The position numbers and the translations under genes were made by a program. A stretch of DNA of 64,000 nt from contig OU015653.1 of assembly GCA_907165275.2 (NCBI GenBank), forward strand, positions 3,998,001 to 4,062,000, read 5' to 3'. How positions within the stretch are numbered: the stretch's first letter is position 1; every line of letters begins with the position of its first letter. This document shows, piece by piece, positions 36,331 to 48,278 of this stretch. The notes beneath the pieces are model-generated. The model saw only the letters and a program-made list of their open reading frames with translations. It was not told the DNA's origin and made no database searches. Origin of the DNA: Zygaena filipendulae (taxonomy: Eukaryota; Arthropoda; Insecta; Lepidoptera; Zygaenidae).

Positions 36331-37384
36331 TTGTTATATTTTATTGTTATTGTAAATAGGGTACTTGCATGATTTTTTTTTCAGTCTACTTTAAAGATAT
36401 ATGGCCTACTTAAACAAAGCAAGAAAAAGAAAAAAAATATATGCATAAATTAATTAAATAGAGCGTTTCAAAGTTCCTACTTTAGACCTTACGGCCGAAA
36501 CGCGGAATGACGTCACTTGTTCAAAATTACGCCTTATTAATCTGTGAAAGAAATGTCACTGTCGTATTGACAGGGTCATGTGACACTGACAGACAGATAA
36601 CTTCAATATTTAAAAGCGAAATTAAGGTTGAACTGTGTCGATTTACTTCCAAAAGTTCTAGTAAAGAATCGAAATGCATCTTACCGATGCATTTTAAAGT
36701 AAAAAACTTCAGAAAATGGAAAATATACGTTGACTGTATGTACTTAGTTTCTTTTGCCTTCTCTGAAAGAGGTAAATGTTTCCTAAAAAAATAAAAGTGA
36801 CGTAATGTGTTAAGCGTGGCTGTGATTGGTGTTTCGTTGCAACGTTCCTTTTCACAAAATTAAAAGTTGAATATTTTGGTAACTATTGAAAAATTTTTTG
36901 GAAATCTTTCACGATAATGCTTTTCAAAGGCTCTATTTTTGAAATATTGACACAATTTCTTATTATAAATTTCATGCAAGTACCCTATTGTAATGTGTAG
37001 GTACAGTGCTGTTTTATAGTGCAATGTTGAATAATAATAATAATAATAAAATAATAATAAAATTGTTTATTGCCATCAAAAAGGTGTACAAAAAAATAAA
37101 AATTAAACTTAGCCAAGTCTCAGTCCAAATAAATAAACAAAAAATTGGCAGTTGGCAATAGGAGTGCATTCAGCGTGTGCTGGATGAACATCCTTAATCC
37201 AGATGTTCACCCAGCGCTGGTTTTCAATGCACCCCTTGCTCGGACTCAGAAGTTTTTCCGAGAAAAAAAGTAAAAGTTATAGCGGGTTGTCTTATTTACA
37301 TACAATGGTGCAACAAAGATACACAACAAATCAACAAAAACAGCACCAAAATGACAAGGTTAAGTCTCTACGCACCTTTAGATA
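36331..37384. other. Intergenic stretch, mostly unrecognised
   Basis: A 95-codon frame at 36507-36794 matches nothing I know and lacks support. At 37045-37140 is a TTGTTTATTGCCATC tract preceded by an (ATA)n run (37020-37060), which looks like an inverted non-LTR 3' end. No gene is called. Confidence 0.4.
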
Positions 37385-37703
37385 TGTGGGAGCTTCCGGG
37401 TTACTGCTCGGTAATAAAACTCAAGAAATTCCCACATTGGTGACCCCGACGTGATCAGAGCAAATATTGCGACATCACGTCGGAGTCACCAATGTGAGAC
37501 TCTCCTGGGGGTCATGTTTGACATGTATTTGACAGATGTCAGATAACGAGAAAACTCTGGCCGCCATCACGCTTTAGAGAGTTAAGCCCTTTGGATAAGC
37601 CTATAGCTATAACAATTAACTACTAAGACACCGGCTGGACTAATTAAAACCTAAGTGACACTAACTCCTGAGTTTCATTAACAGTAACCCGGAAGCTCCC
37701 ACA
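37385..37703. mobile_element. Head-to-head pair of LTRs with tRNA-Trp-type primer-binding sites
   Basis: Forward LTR: 37385-37436, TGTGGGAGCTTCC to CCCACA, only 52 bases. It is followed by TGGTGACCCCGACGTGAT (37438-37455), which complements the 3' end of a eukaryotic tRNA-Trp (remembered, not searched). Reverse LTR: 37703-37493, TGTGGGAGCTTCC to CTCACA, 211 bases, followed on that strand by TGGTGACTCCGACGTGAT. The two share their ends but the short one lacks most of the middle. The internal sequence between the sites is only about 20 bases. Confidence 0.65.
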
Positions 37704-37894
37704 AATACTTAAATATTTTTGCACTAAAGTGTATCTACCTATAGTATCACTACTGATACAGAGTACTACCTTCAAAAAGGAGGACTACACTTTTAAAGAT
37801 GTAAATTCGTATTTTTATAAGTTTGAATGTAATAAGGCGTAATCTTTAGAACTGCTGAACGCATTTTAATAATTATTTCAGCAATAGATATAAG

Positions 37895-38285
37895 ATAATT
37901 AGGGTTCCGCACCTCGAAAGGAAAAAACGGAACCCTTATGGATTACTTTGTTGTCCGTCCGTCCGTCTGTCAAGACCCTTTTTCTCAGAAACGCGTGGAG
38001 TTATCAAGCTGCAATTTATATCAGATACTCAGGTCTACTGTCCCTTGGAGCTGTAAAATAATAATACTTCTAAGCAAACGCAATCAAAAGATACAGCCGT
38101 TTATGCCGCAAATTTCCTCAAATTTTCGAAACTCGCAAGGGAATCAAAAGCTACAGGGTCGTTGGTAGGAAGCAACGCCTTATAGCACAGATAAATGAAA
38201 AATTGCGAAAACTGTAAATTTTTATACCTACAGGTTTGTACGGAACCCTCGGACCGACTCGCACTTGGCCGGGCTTTTTTTATCG
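37895..38285. repeat. Dispersed repeat ending GACTCGCACTTGGCCGGGC
   Basis: It starts AGGGTTCCGCACCTCGAAAG and ends GACTCGCACTTGGCCGGGC-TTTTTT, a repeat type frequent in Lepidoptera. Related ends occur at 19815-19860, 53070-53095 and 54848-54876. No coding role. Confidence 0.55.
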
Positions 38286-38579
38286 CGAAATTCCCGCGGG
38301 AATACGGAAATTTATGATGGGAGCAGCTATTCGATGTAGGTAGAGTTAGGAATAACTTGGGTCTTGGAATAGGAGAGGTACTCTAGAGTTCTTGTTGGAA
38401 ATTCTGAAGTGAACATGAATCAAACAGAGAAACGAGCAGCCAGGGATGTGGACTACTTTTGAAAATCAAAATTCTAATTAGTCCGTCAGTTAGAAAATAA
38501 AAAAACAATAGACACGTATCCACCGTGGTTTTACCCGTGGGAACTCCAAATTTCCCGCGGGTAAAACCACGGGGAAACA

Positions 38580-39250
38580 ACTATCACTAGATCTAAAGAA
38601 GAATAAAGAAGAAGAAGATCTACTGAACCAATTTTGAAAATTCTTTCACTTATAGGAAGCTACAGTGATCCAGAGTGATACATCATACAGGGTACTTTTT
38701 ATCCCGGAATTCCCTCGGAAACTACGGAGTTTGTGAGTTCGTGAGTTTGTGAGATTGTAGTGGGTAATCTCTGGATCTACTGAACCGATTTTAAAAATTC
38801 TTTGACTTATAAGAAGCTACAGTGATCTTGAGTGACATAGAGTATTTTTATCCCGGAATTCCCGAGTGAACTACGGAGATTAAGAGTTTGTTAGGTTGTA
38901 GAACCTCTCTGGATCTACTGAACCGATTTTGCAAATTCTTTCACTTTTAAAAAGCTGCAGTGATCCTGAGTGACATAAGGTACTTTTTATGCCGGGATTC
39001 CCGCGGGAACTCCGGAGTTTGTGAGGTTATAATCTCTGGATCTACTGAACTGATTTTGAAAATTCTTTCACATTTCAAAAGCTGCAGTGATCCTAAGTGA
39101 CATAGGGTACTTTTATTTTTATTCCGGGATTCCCGCGGAATCTCCGGAGTTTGTGAGATTATAATCTCTGGATCTACTGAACCTATCGTGGAATTCCCGC
39201 GAGTACTCCAAAATTACCGCGGGTGAAACCGCGGGGGTCAGCTAGTTAAA
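38580..39250. repeat. Tandem repeat, about 125-155 bp unit, five units
   Basis: CTACTGAACCGATTTT recurs at about 38622, 38778, 38916, 39040 and 39173. Each unit carries AAGCTACAGTGATC and ATTCCCGCGGGAACTCCGGA-like pieces, ending in a reverse CTAG module (39190-39243). Related units appear inverted at 60800-61060. Confidence 0.6.
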
Positions 39251-39831
39251 CATATATTTCGTGTATCTCGGAAACGACCCTAACAGTTCCTTATTTCTTT
39301 GTTTTTTATATTAATTAATTAGGTATAGGTAAAATTACTAGTAAGTTAATAATTAGGTAATTATACTTGCAATCATAAATAACTATACCTACCTAATAAC
39401 GTTTGAGAACGGGTTCCGCGTTCTTATAGAGTTACGTCTTCAACCAAAGAGATTTTTTTTTTGTGATTGGTTTAAACCTGGTTTAAACACATAATTTAAC
39501 ACTCCATATCTTGAAAACTTGCAAAAAAGAATTATTATTGCAATCCGAAATTATGCAAACAATTTTTGCGCATTTTTTACCGTTTTTTTTTTTTAAAGGC
39601 GTTTACCAATTCAACCCGTATACTGAGCCCGTATATTAAGTGTGTATTAATATAATTCCGCAACAGTTCGCCCAGAGCTATTTCTTCATTGTTGGAATTA
39701 CACAAAATTCGTAGTATATGTTAGTCTGTGTGACTTTTAAATAAGTGTGTCAAATTTCATGAGGTAGGTAGCTATATATTTATATGTAGGTAGGTATGTA
39801 CATGTATTTATGTATTTTTGTCCACACATTA

Positions 39832-40745
39832 AATAATAATAACAATTCACTTCACAACACACAGATCTACTAACTATCTACGATCTATTAACTTGTGTCG
39901 TGGAAACCAAGCAAACGTAGTATATACCTACTACATAGAATTTCATATATATTATACTATAGATATATAAACACGCCCAGACTGAAAATTGGAACTCTGT
40001 GTTCGTCACACAAAGTGCAGATATCTTTACATATCGTTTTATATCATTGCATTATAGCACAACACAGAAACTTACTTAAAAATACAATGCAATATAGTCA
40101 TGCACATTGCACACACGCAAGCTTACATGTAGGTACCGGTCTAAAATCTGCAAACCTGTATGTATAAAATTAAAATTATTTTACTCTACTGTTGGATAAA
40201 GAGGAGCGGAGCTTCCCAACACAAGCAATAGGCTAGTTATCTGGGTAAAAAAATCAAAATTCTATTTAGTCCGTCAGTTAGATAATAAAAAAATAAAGAC
40301 ACATATTTTTTGCTTTTTTAAAATAATGGAAATATGCATAGATAAAGCGCATTAAAGTTTAGGGTGGGGGACTCGTGATGTCACAGCTCGCTATAACGTG
40401 CGAACAAACTGTAGCGAGGCGTAACGTCATGTGAAATTTCGACTTGATATATCTCCGTTATTTTTTGGTTACATAAAAAATAAAAAAATACGTGTCCAAT
40501 ATTTTTTAATAATCTACAAAACGGACTAAAAAAGAAAATTTAGGAAACTAGCCTATTGTTGCTTAAAGGGAGACTCCATACTCTAGTAATTTTACTGTAA
40601 CTTATTGTTAAAAAATAAAGATTTTTAATTAAATTTAATTCAATTTAAGTGCACCACCACCCACCAGGAACCTCTTGATTAGCGGGCAGACATGGTGGTA
40701 CTATACGCCAATCGGGTTATTTAGTGCGTCAGTGTACCTAGATTT
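39832..40745. repeat. SINE and MITE cluster upstream of gene C
   Basis: It contains an inverted tRNA-SINE 3' part (39832-39990), an inverted GTCCGTC-family MITE (40248-40545) and an inverted SINE head (40640-40745). The reverse of the head gives CCCGATTGGCGTATAG and AGAGGTTCCTGGTGGG, matching the A- and B-box part of 42069-42140. The remaining stretch 39250-39831 shows no feature. Confidence 0.6.
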
Positions 40746-41320
40746 CATCAATAAATTTTCTGTCCCTCGGGAACTGAACTTTATTCCTTTTAACGAGTTG
40801 GTTTGCGAAATTTCATGATTATTGAAATTATGGGTAAGACGTAAAAACGTAACAAAAAAACATACATTCGCATTTAAAATATTAAGTTAATAACAATAAT
40901 TTTGGCAATACAGGACCCTAAAAAAAAACCTTGTCGAATTGGGAACATCCTCTTTTTTTGATATGGAGAATTGGACAAACTTTGTTGCAAAATTCTATTT
41001 ATATACCTACGTTAAGTACAGACGTCTTCGTAACACTAGTTTTTGTCAATATATACAAAAATCATAAAGTACCAAAATAAGCCAACGAAACTAGCCGAGA
41101 CCAGTCGCGAGTAGTATCGACGCATGAGTCTGAATTGTTATTGTGTTTTGATTTTATGCTTATTCTAACATAAAATTTATAACGAAAATTGGTAAATTAA
41201 AAATAAATACAAAATCAATTTTTGTACAAAGACGGAGTTATCCCGCGAGGGGATTTCTTCCAGTCAGTGATCAAAAAAATTGTGCGTCGACGCTTGGTTC
41301 TCCTTTTTTATTCAATAATA

Positions 41321-44300
41321 ATGTTGGCGTACCTTTATGTTATAAGCATAATAATTATACTTACATTATTATATTCCTGGATAAATTTCATGTACGATGC
41401 AAGAAAAATCAATTTGCCTGGACCCACGCCTCTTCCTATCGTTGGGAATGGACATCTATTGCTCGGGGGTGGAGTCAGTGAGTCATTATAACTATACCTT
41501 TTTTGCGTTTTACCTAGGTTTTTTAAATTATTATTTGTTTTTTTTTTAATTTGAAAACTTTAAAATAGTTCATTAAATCAACGACAAACTTACGTGGTAA
41601 CAATCGTTTGACGAACAACAGATTTCCATAAGTGAGAGATCCTCAGTTTGATTTTCAATAATTTTTATTTTTTTTATTTACAGATCTGATTAAAATTATG
41701 AACGATTTTGCTGAAAAATATGATGATGCATTGCGATTTTATTTACTTTCCCATCGATATGTCCAATTTTCACATCCAAAATATCTAGAGGTACCTACGT
41801 TGAAATTACATTAATATCAGTTTTACAAAACATCTCGAAATTTTTTGGATGCAATTAAAGTTAAATTCCAAGATAGAATTTGTGTTACGTTTTTAAAGGA
41901 TTATGATAGGTATTTAAAGAAATTTCACTTCTGTGAGGTGTAAGTAAGTACTGAGTTGCAAGATCTTTTTTTAGTAAATATTAATGATTGCGGTGATTGT
42001 CTCTAAAAAGCTCTAGTTGGACTCCTGACTCCCGACTTGGTGACATGAGACCAACTTGGAAGTAGGTATACGACCCGATTGGCGCAATGGTCACCATGCC
42101 TGCCCGCTAATCAAGAGGTTCCGGGTTCGATTCCCGGTGGGGGTGGACTTTGTGTGATGAACACAGGTTTCCATTTTCCAGTCTGGGTGTATATATGTGT
42201 AGTATATACCACGTTTGCTTGGTTTCCACGACACAAGCTTATAGCTTAGTGTGGGATCAAGTAGATCTGTGTGTTGTGAAGTGGATTATTATTATTATTA
42301 TTGTTACACCCTTTCAAACAAAAAACTATTTTCCCAATTCGGTCCAACCGTCTTCGAGTAATCGGTGAACTTATTTTATTATTCGCGATGGGCCGAATTA
42401 CAGTTTTAACGAACGAACACAAACATAAATTTAGGAAATACTTAATAATTATGCATATCTATTGTTCACTTTATTTTCCAGGCAGTAATGTCAAGCACAG
42501 AATTGATATCAAAAGGTCGTAGCTACGATATGATGCATCCTTGGCTAGGCTCCAGCCTTTTGACATCTTCTGGTGTGTACCTATACCAACAATTTATCCG
42601 AACACCACGAATCCCAGTAATCCTAAAATTAAAATCCTACCTAATATTAAAAAAGTTCATGTTTACGAATATGTCAGGATGTTTGTTACTCAATCATGAA
42701 TAGGTAAACGGTGAAACAGATTGTGGATGTGGCAAACGTAATATAAAATATTTTCTAGATTAACACATCTAGATTACTTTTTATTCTAGATTATTGGAGG
42801 GAATCCCGGTATGAACGTGGGTGAAGTCTTCGGGCTATAGCTATGTCCAATCATAGAATTGATATTTTTCATGATGTGGCCACCATATGCAATTATTTCA
42901 TGAATTATGACCAGCTAAAACTGATCATATCGTTTAAACGTCAACGTATGATGATTTGGGCAGCAACATTTGGCCACGTCAATATATGAATTTCCATATT
43001 TGAAAAGCGAATAATAGTCCATTGATTTTCGTTGCTTGGTCACCCTATTTTTCTTACCGCCCCCCCCCCCCCCCCCCCCCCGCATGATGGATCGCATAAA
43101 AAATACGCTATCAGCGCCTCCAGTAGCAAAAACCGTATCTATTTTACGATTTCATCACTTATATTTGGCCACATCATGAAATAACTGAACGTTTAGTTGA
43201 TCATAATTATATTATAGTCAATACCTACATGTGAGATGTATTCAATGATCGGGCCAGGTCACATGATGAAGTAGTTAATATTGGTCACTTAAAAATATTA
43301 TCTGGCAACGACAAATACAATAATAATTTTGTTATAATGATTTATAACAAAAATTTGCTCAGAATCTTGATAAGGTACCTATTAATTATTTTAAGTTAAT
43401 TTAACTTTACCATGTTTACAGGTAACAGGTGGAAAATTTTCCGTAAATTGATGACTCCCGCTTTTCATTTCAACATTTTACAAACGTTTCTGCCGGTTTT
43501 CTGCAAGAACCAAACGATAATGATACAAAAACTCAGAGCAATTGCCGATGGGAATACGGTTAATATATTCCCGATTGTTGCATTAGGAGCTCTAGACAAC
43601 ATAACAGGTATTTTAATTTATAAATTTCTTCCGAACACAATTTTATACCGGGATTTTGCAGTTGCTTTGCTTAAACACCGTGTTACAGAAAGGTGTAGGT
43701 AATTAATAATAAAATGAACATTATGTCCATGAACATGAATTAGGCCCATGAACTGGTTTCGAAACCATTCGAGGCAATTTATTTATTTCATCGTTATCGG
43801 TTCCGATATTGTCAAACGATTGTTGACAATTAAGAGAAAACGAACTTCAAATACGACTAAACCGTTCTGTTACAACATCTTACGGCCGCACTCAGAGTCG
43901 ACTTTAATGATTACTTAGTTAAGTATAGATTTTTAAAACAAAATTGCCACAATCAGAGACGTTCAGTAAATGATTGTTAGTTGGCATTTAATGAGATGTA
44001 ACTTGATAAGTTAAATGCCAACAAACATTAATTTATTAAACTTGTCTGATTGCGGCACTTTTGTTTTAAAAATCTATACTTAACTAAGTAATCATTAAAG
44101 TCGACTCTGAGTGCGGCGGTTAGACTATTAACTGAAAACAAGTATATTCTTTGTTTTTTTTGTAAATCATAATTTAGTTCACTAAACGAAGACATAACAA
44201 TGTGGTACGAGGGTATTACGAGTAATTCATAGCGACCCCGAACGTATCCACAGCGCAGCGGCAGTTCACTGAACTATCAATTACCTATGCATCGATCCAA

Positions 44301-47300
44301 AACTGACGATAAACAATTAAATACTTCCATCACGTCTTAAGGGATTAATTTTCCAAAAATCCTTCCATAGTGAGCCTCATGCTTCTACACCCAGTCACTG
44401 AACCTTCCTTATTTAATACTAGCTGACCCCCGCAGTTTCACCCGCAGTAATTTCGAAGTTCCCGCGGGAATTCCGAGATAAAAAGTACCCTATGTCCTTC
44501 TCTGTACCTCTGACAACGTGCATGCCAAATTTCATCCAAATCCGTTCAGCCGATTTTGCGTGATGGAGTCAACGTATGCGAGGATAAGAGCTCGAAAGCG
44601 CGTTTTCATCCGACTTGCTAATGTTATATAGCCTATAATGTTGTATGGACTACAATCGCACCAAGTTCGAATCTGTGTGAGAATTGCCTCCGCTCGCTGT
44701 GTGCATGGCGCTTGCCTTGTACTTATACGTTTTATTGAGCTACTTGTATTGTGTACCTTGTGACTGTAGTGGTAATTTTTTTTCAATGAATTAATTTTCC
44801 TGATATTCTGAAAAACTACCGAACTTATAATATTATAACGTATACTTTCTACCCTGTAAATATTTGCAGTTAATTTTGCCACATCTCATATAAATACCGG
44901 CTTCTTATAATATTTTTTTTACTGATTTTATATTAGTTAAATATTATAGTACGGACCGCCAAGAGGGGATTTGTGGATTAGCTAAAGCGCGTCAGATGAA
45001 CATAAGGGTGGTACCTTGCACCATGTTGAGTACCTCCACCAAATATAGGCCCTCTACACTGGTGGGTGCGTCTAGAATAACCGATCAGATTAGTAAAAAA
45101 AAATCGATAACTCGAAATACTCGAGCGCGTCAGATTAAGATATGGTGGGTTAATTACATAGTGAGAAGTATGTATATAAATAATCTGACCATTTGAACGT
45201 GACGTAAGGGAGTTAGAGGATCACAAACTTGCAAAAAAAAAACGCAACTTCGACATTCTCGAGCGCAGTTGATTTATTTTTTATTTTAAAGTAAATAACT
45301 CAAGGATAGCGGGAAAAATATAATCTGCCGATTTTCATAAGCCGAAGAAACAAAAATCGTCTTCGAATCGAACGAGCAGCTGCAGTGAAACATGTACCTA
45401 TTCATATCTCTGTCTTTCTTTCCCTTTTACTTTTTCTCTATCTCTCACTCTCTCGCACCGTCCTCACACTACTTTCCGTCGCCATAATGTCATCACAGTA
45501 TATCACGGCGCTAAACGTGTCAAATTATAACTTTTTTGGCCGGTTAAAATACATATTAAAATAATTTAAGGTAAGTATTACATCAAACTATAGGTTCACC
45601 TATAACCTTTCACTTTAATGTAATTATATATATATATTATATAATAAAGCTCATCACAAAACAACGCGTTCATGTATTTATTTGTATTCATGTATTATAT
45701 GTAAAACGCTCTGGCTTGTTTGTGCTTTAAAGTTAGTTTTGTGAATAATATTTTGTGATCTTTTACATATTTCATAGAAATATAAAGTGTGTTTTTTGTG
45801 AACAAGAAATAGCTCATAAAGTTATTAAACTTACGTCAGAAAGAAAAAATAAATCTTAAAAATAAATCATAATTTTTGTTTCTAGCAGTCAGATTAATAA
45901 TACCCCTCAAAATTATTGTCAGATTTTAAGCCAACATAACTTGGAGTGCAAGCTGAACCTTCTGTAAAATAATCTGACACGCTCGAGTATTTCAAAATTG
46001 AGATTTTTTTTTGAATTTTCAAAAATTCGCTACTACCTTGCGTCACCTCTAAATTGGCAGATTTTCGAAGGGGAGCTTTTTTAGGGCTCACTTAACATCC
46101 CCTTTGAATATCTGACGCGCTGGAGTAAATGTTTTTTTTTTTCATTTTCTCCACTTCCGGATGGCCAACCCCACCACGCAAATCGGCAGATGAATATATT
46201 TTCGATATCAGAGACACCTTGGAGTATCTCAACTACAATATCTGACGCGCTCGAGTATTTCCATTTTAATATTTTTTTTTACATTTTTGAAAGCCTGTAG
46301 AAGCTAAACCCACCGGTGAATGAAAAAATATCATATGACCTTATTTTGTTTATATCACCTAATCTTCAAAACCCAATAGGTCCCAACGACGCTCGAGTCA
46401 CTACCGAATTAGCATCGGTATCTCCCGTACTATTATACAGAAACAATTTTATTTACCTATATTCTGACACTAAGCTTTTCAAATTACAGAATCTATCATG
46501 GGTGTATCAGTTGACGCACAAAAGAACAGCGAATCAAGTTACGTCAAAGCAGTAGAAGAGTAAGAAGCTTTTTGAAACTGAATTTAATTTTACAGCTCAT
46601 TCTATGTATTCTAAGTATGGATTCGCAAAACATAAGTACTACTTCATTGTATTATATCAATTGTCTAGTACCCATTTAACAAGCTCTGCTTAGTTTAGGT
46701 GGCGCTATGTGATAATGTCCAATCGTTATTATTATTATCTGGGCGACCGAGCTTTGCTCGTAGCGCCATCTGTTGTTATGTAGAAAAGCAGTACCAAACA
46801 CTCATGTGTTTTCAGGAAATGAAAAATGTTTCATTTCCTGAAAACACGGACAAAACGACGTTTTCTGCATACTAAATTTCATGTAAATCCTTGCAGCCGT
46901 CTTCGAGATTGCTCGTTTAAAGTTATTAGATTATAATTTTCGCAACAGCAGTAAAATAAGAATGATTGATTTAACTATTGCAGCATCTCAAAAATAATAG
47001 CACATAGGATACAGAATATATTCACAAGCAACGATGTGCTGTTTAATTTAACGCCAATGAAGAAAAAACATGACGCCGCTCTCAAAATATTGCACAAGCA
47101 CGTTAATAAAGTCATCGAGGCTAGGCGTCGAGAACTGGACAAAACTAACGTCACAAATCTCACCGCACCTAGTGATGAAGTTCAAAAGAAACATGCCTTT
47201 TTAGATTTACTACTGTTGTCAAAAATAGATGGTAAGAAAATAAGTGATGAAGACGTTCGGAATGAAGTCAACACATTTATGTTTGAGGTAATTAGGCATA

Positions 47301-48278
47301 TTATTGCCTTTCAAATTAACTGTGTAAATGTAGGTAGGTAGGTACCTACTGTTAATTTTGGATATGTTTTAGACATAAACAATATTTTTTCGGCAAAAAC
47401 AACACAGTACAAACTTTTTCTTCAATATTTATTCATAACTAGCTGTTCCCCGTGGTTTCACCCGGTTTTATTTCGGGAATCCCAGGGTACCTACCCGCGG
47501 GAATTCCGAAATAAAAAGTATCTAGGTACTTATATCCTTTTCTGTAACCCGACTAACCCGTCAAGGGTACTTTAAATTTCATGATGATTGATTGAGTAGT
47601 TAAGGTATGAAAGCGTAACAGACAAATAAACTCACATTCGCATTTATAATATAACTAACTGTCCCCTGCAGTTACACCCGCGTTAATTTCGGAGATAAGT
47701 GCCCTACGACTTTTTCTGTAGGTACCCCTGACACCGTGCAGTACTTATGTAAAATTTGAATGAAGTTTCACCCGCGTTAATTTCGGAGTCCTCGCAGGAA
47801 TTCCGGGATAAAAAGTACCCTATGTTCTCTGTACGCCTGACGGAAAAAAATTCATGATGATCGGTTGAGCCGCCGAGGCGTAAAAGTGTATCAAACAAAC
47901 AAACTCACTTTCGCATTTATATATTAGTATGGATATTAAGGATTATGAACGTTACTTTTACATGCAGGGTCATGATACAACGGCTGCGGCAGTATCGTTT
48001 TGTCTTTATTGTCTTTCCAATAATGACGAAGCGCAGGAAAAGATTCTGAATGAAATACGCAATGTAATGGGCGATGATGCAACGAACAGAGATCCTACCT
48101 ACAGGTACATCTAGGCACATAGCTGCTCTTTATTAGTAGGATTACATTTGATGTCATCCTTATTATTGTATTCTTAGTGAGTTACAGCAAATGAAGTATC
48201 TCGAGATGGTTATAAAAGAAACGCTACGCCTCTATCCATCTGCAGCTCTAATCGAAAGATTGGTAACTAGAGACACTG
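41321..48278 (+). CDS. Cytochrome P450 gene C, CYP4 clan, CYP340-like; no 3' exons found
   Basis: Eight exons join in frame: 41321-41477, 41684-41790, 42482-42572, 43422-43607, 46490-46559, 46984-47287, 47968-48104, 48178-48278. They encode 384 residues plus one base. The ATG at 41321 starts a hydrophobic anchor followed by the hinge NLPGPTPLPIVGNG. Helix C (NRWKIFRKLMTPAFHF), helix I (EVNTFMFEGHDTTAAA) and ExxR (KETLRLYP) are intact. Exon 46984-47287 (304 nt) equals B exons 6+7 with no intron between. The exons for PERF and the heme cysteine (B exons 10-11) are absent from the 15.7 kb to the window end, although the last exon ends in a good GTAAGT donor. As seen, the product could not bind heme. 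Either the gene is truncated, or its end lies beyond the opposite-strand gene at 53188-57952. Confidence 0.8.
42069..42300 (+). repeat. Full-length tRNA-derived SINE
   Basis: The head resembles a tRNA, with A box TGGCGCAATGG (42080-42090) and B box GGTTCGATTCC (42124-42134). It is followed by a tRNA-unrelated body and an (ATT)n tail at 42285-42300. This is the only copy in the window with both boxes, body and tail. Partial copies are at 6571, 7540, 28480, 39832, 40640 and 62103. Confidence 0.8.
43060..43081. repeat. Poly-C run
   Basis: A run of 22 C in gene C intron 3. Such runs are prone to length error in sequencing and in copying. Confidence 0.9.
43886..44116. repeat. Long-TIR MITE (CCGCACTCAGAGTC family), copy 2
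   Basis: It has the same ends and nearly the same arms as 10528-10757. It lies in the large intron 4 of gene C, followed by a CTAG module copy (44420-44575). Confidence 0.8.
44960..46255. mobile_element. Element with inverted arrays of a CTCGAGCGCGTCAGA motif
   Basis: Forward motif copies lie at about 44985 (AAAGCGCGTCAGAT), 45119 (CTCGAGCGCGTCAGATT) and 45260 (CTCGAGCGCAGTTGATT). Inverted copies lie at about 45972, 46110 and 46236 (TCTGACGCGCTCGAGTATTT). Spacing is about 127-140 bases on each side, around a 700-base centre with no ORF. It fills most of gene C intron 4. The class is unknown; terminal tandem inverted repeats recall fold-back elements. Confidence 0.55.
47440..47935 (+). repeat. 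Two SINE-like modules in gene C intron
   Basis: Forward copies begin at about 47440 (CTAGCTGTTCCCCGTGGTTT) and about 47650 (CTGTCCCCTGCAGTTACACC). The second ends TTTATATATTAGTATGGAT at about 47935, only about 30 bases before the splice acceptor of exon 47968-48104, whose branch point must lie in or next to the repeat. Confidence 0.55.

Noticed and set aside
36507..36794. 95-codon open frame
   Set aside because: It has no recognisable motif, no splice signals, and lies among repeats between two P450 genes.
42069..42145. Possible tRNA gene
   Set aside because: A and B boxes are present, but it continues into a body and (ATT)n tail shared with many truncated copies, so it is the head of a SINE.
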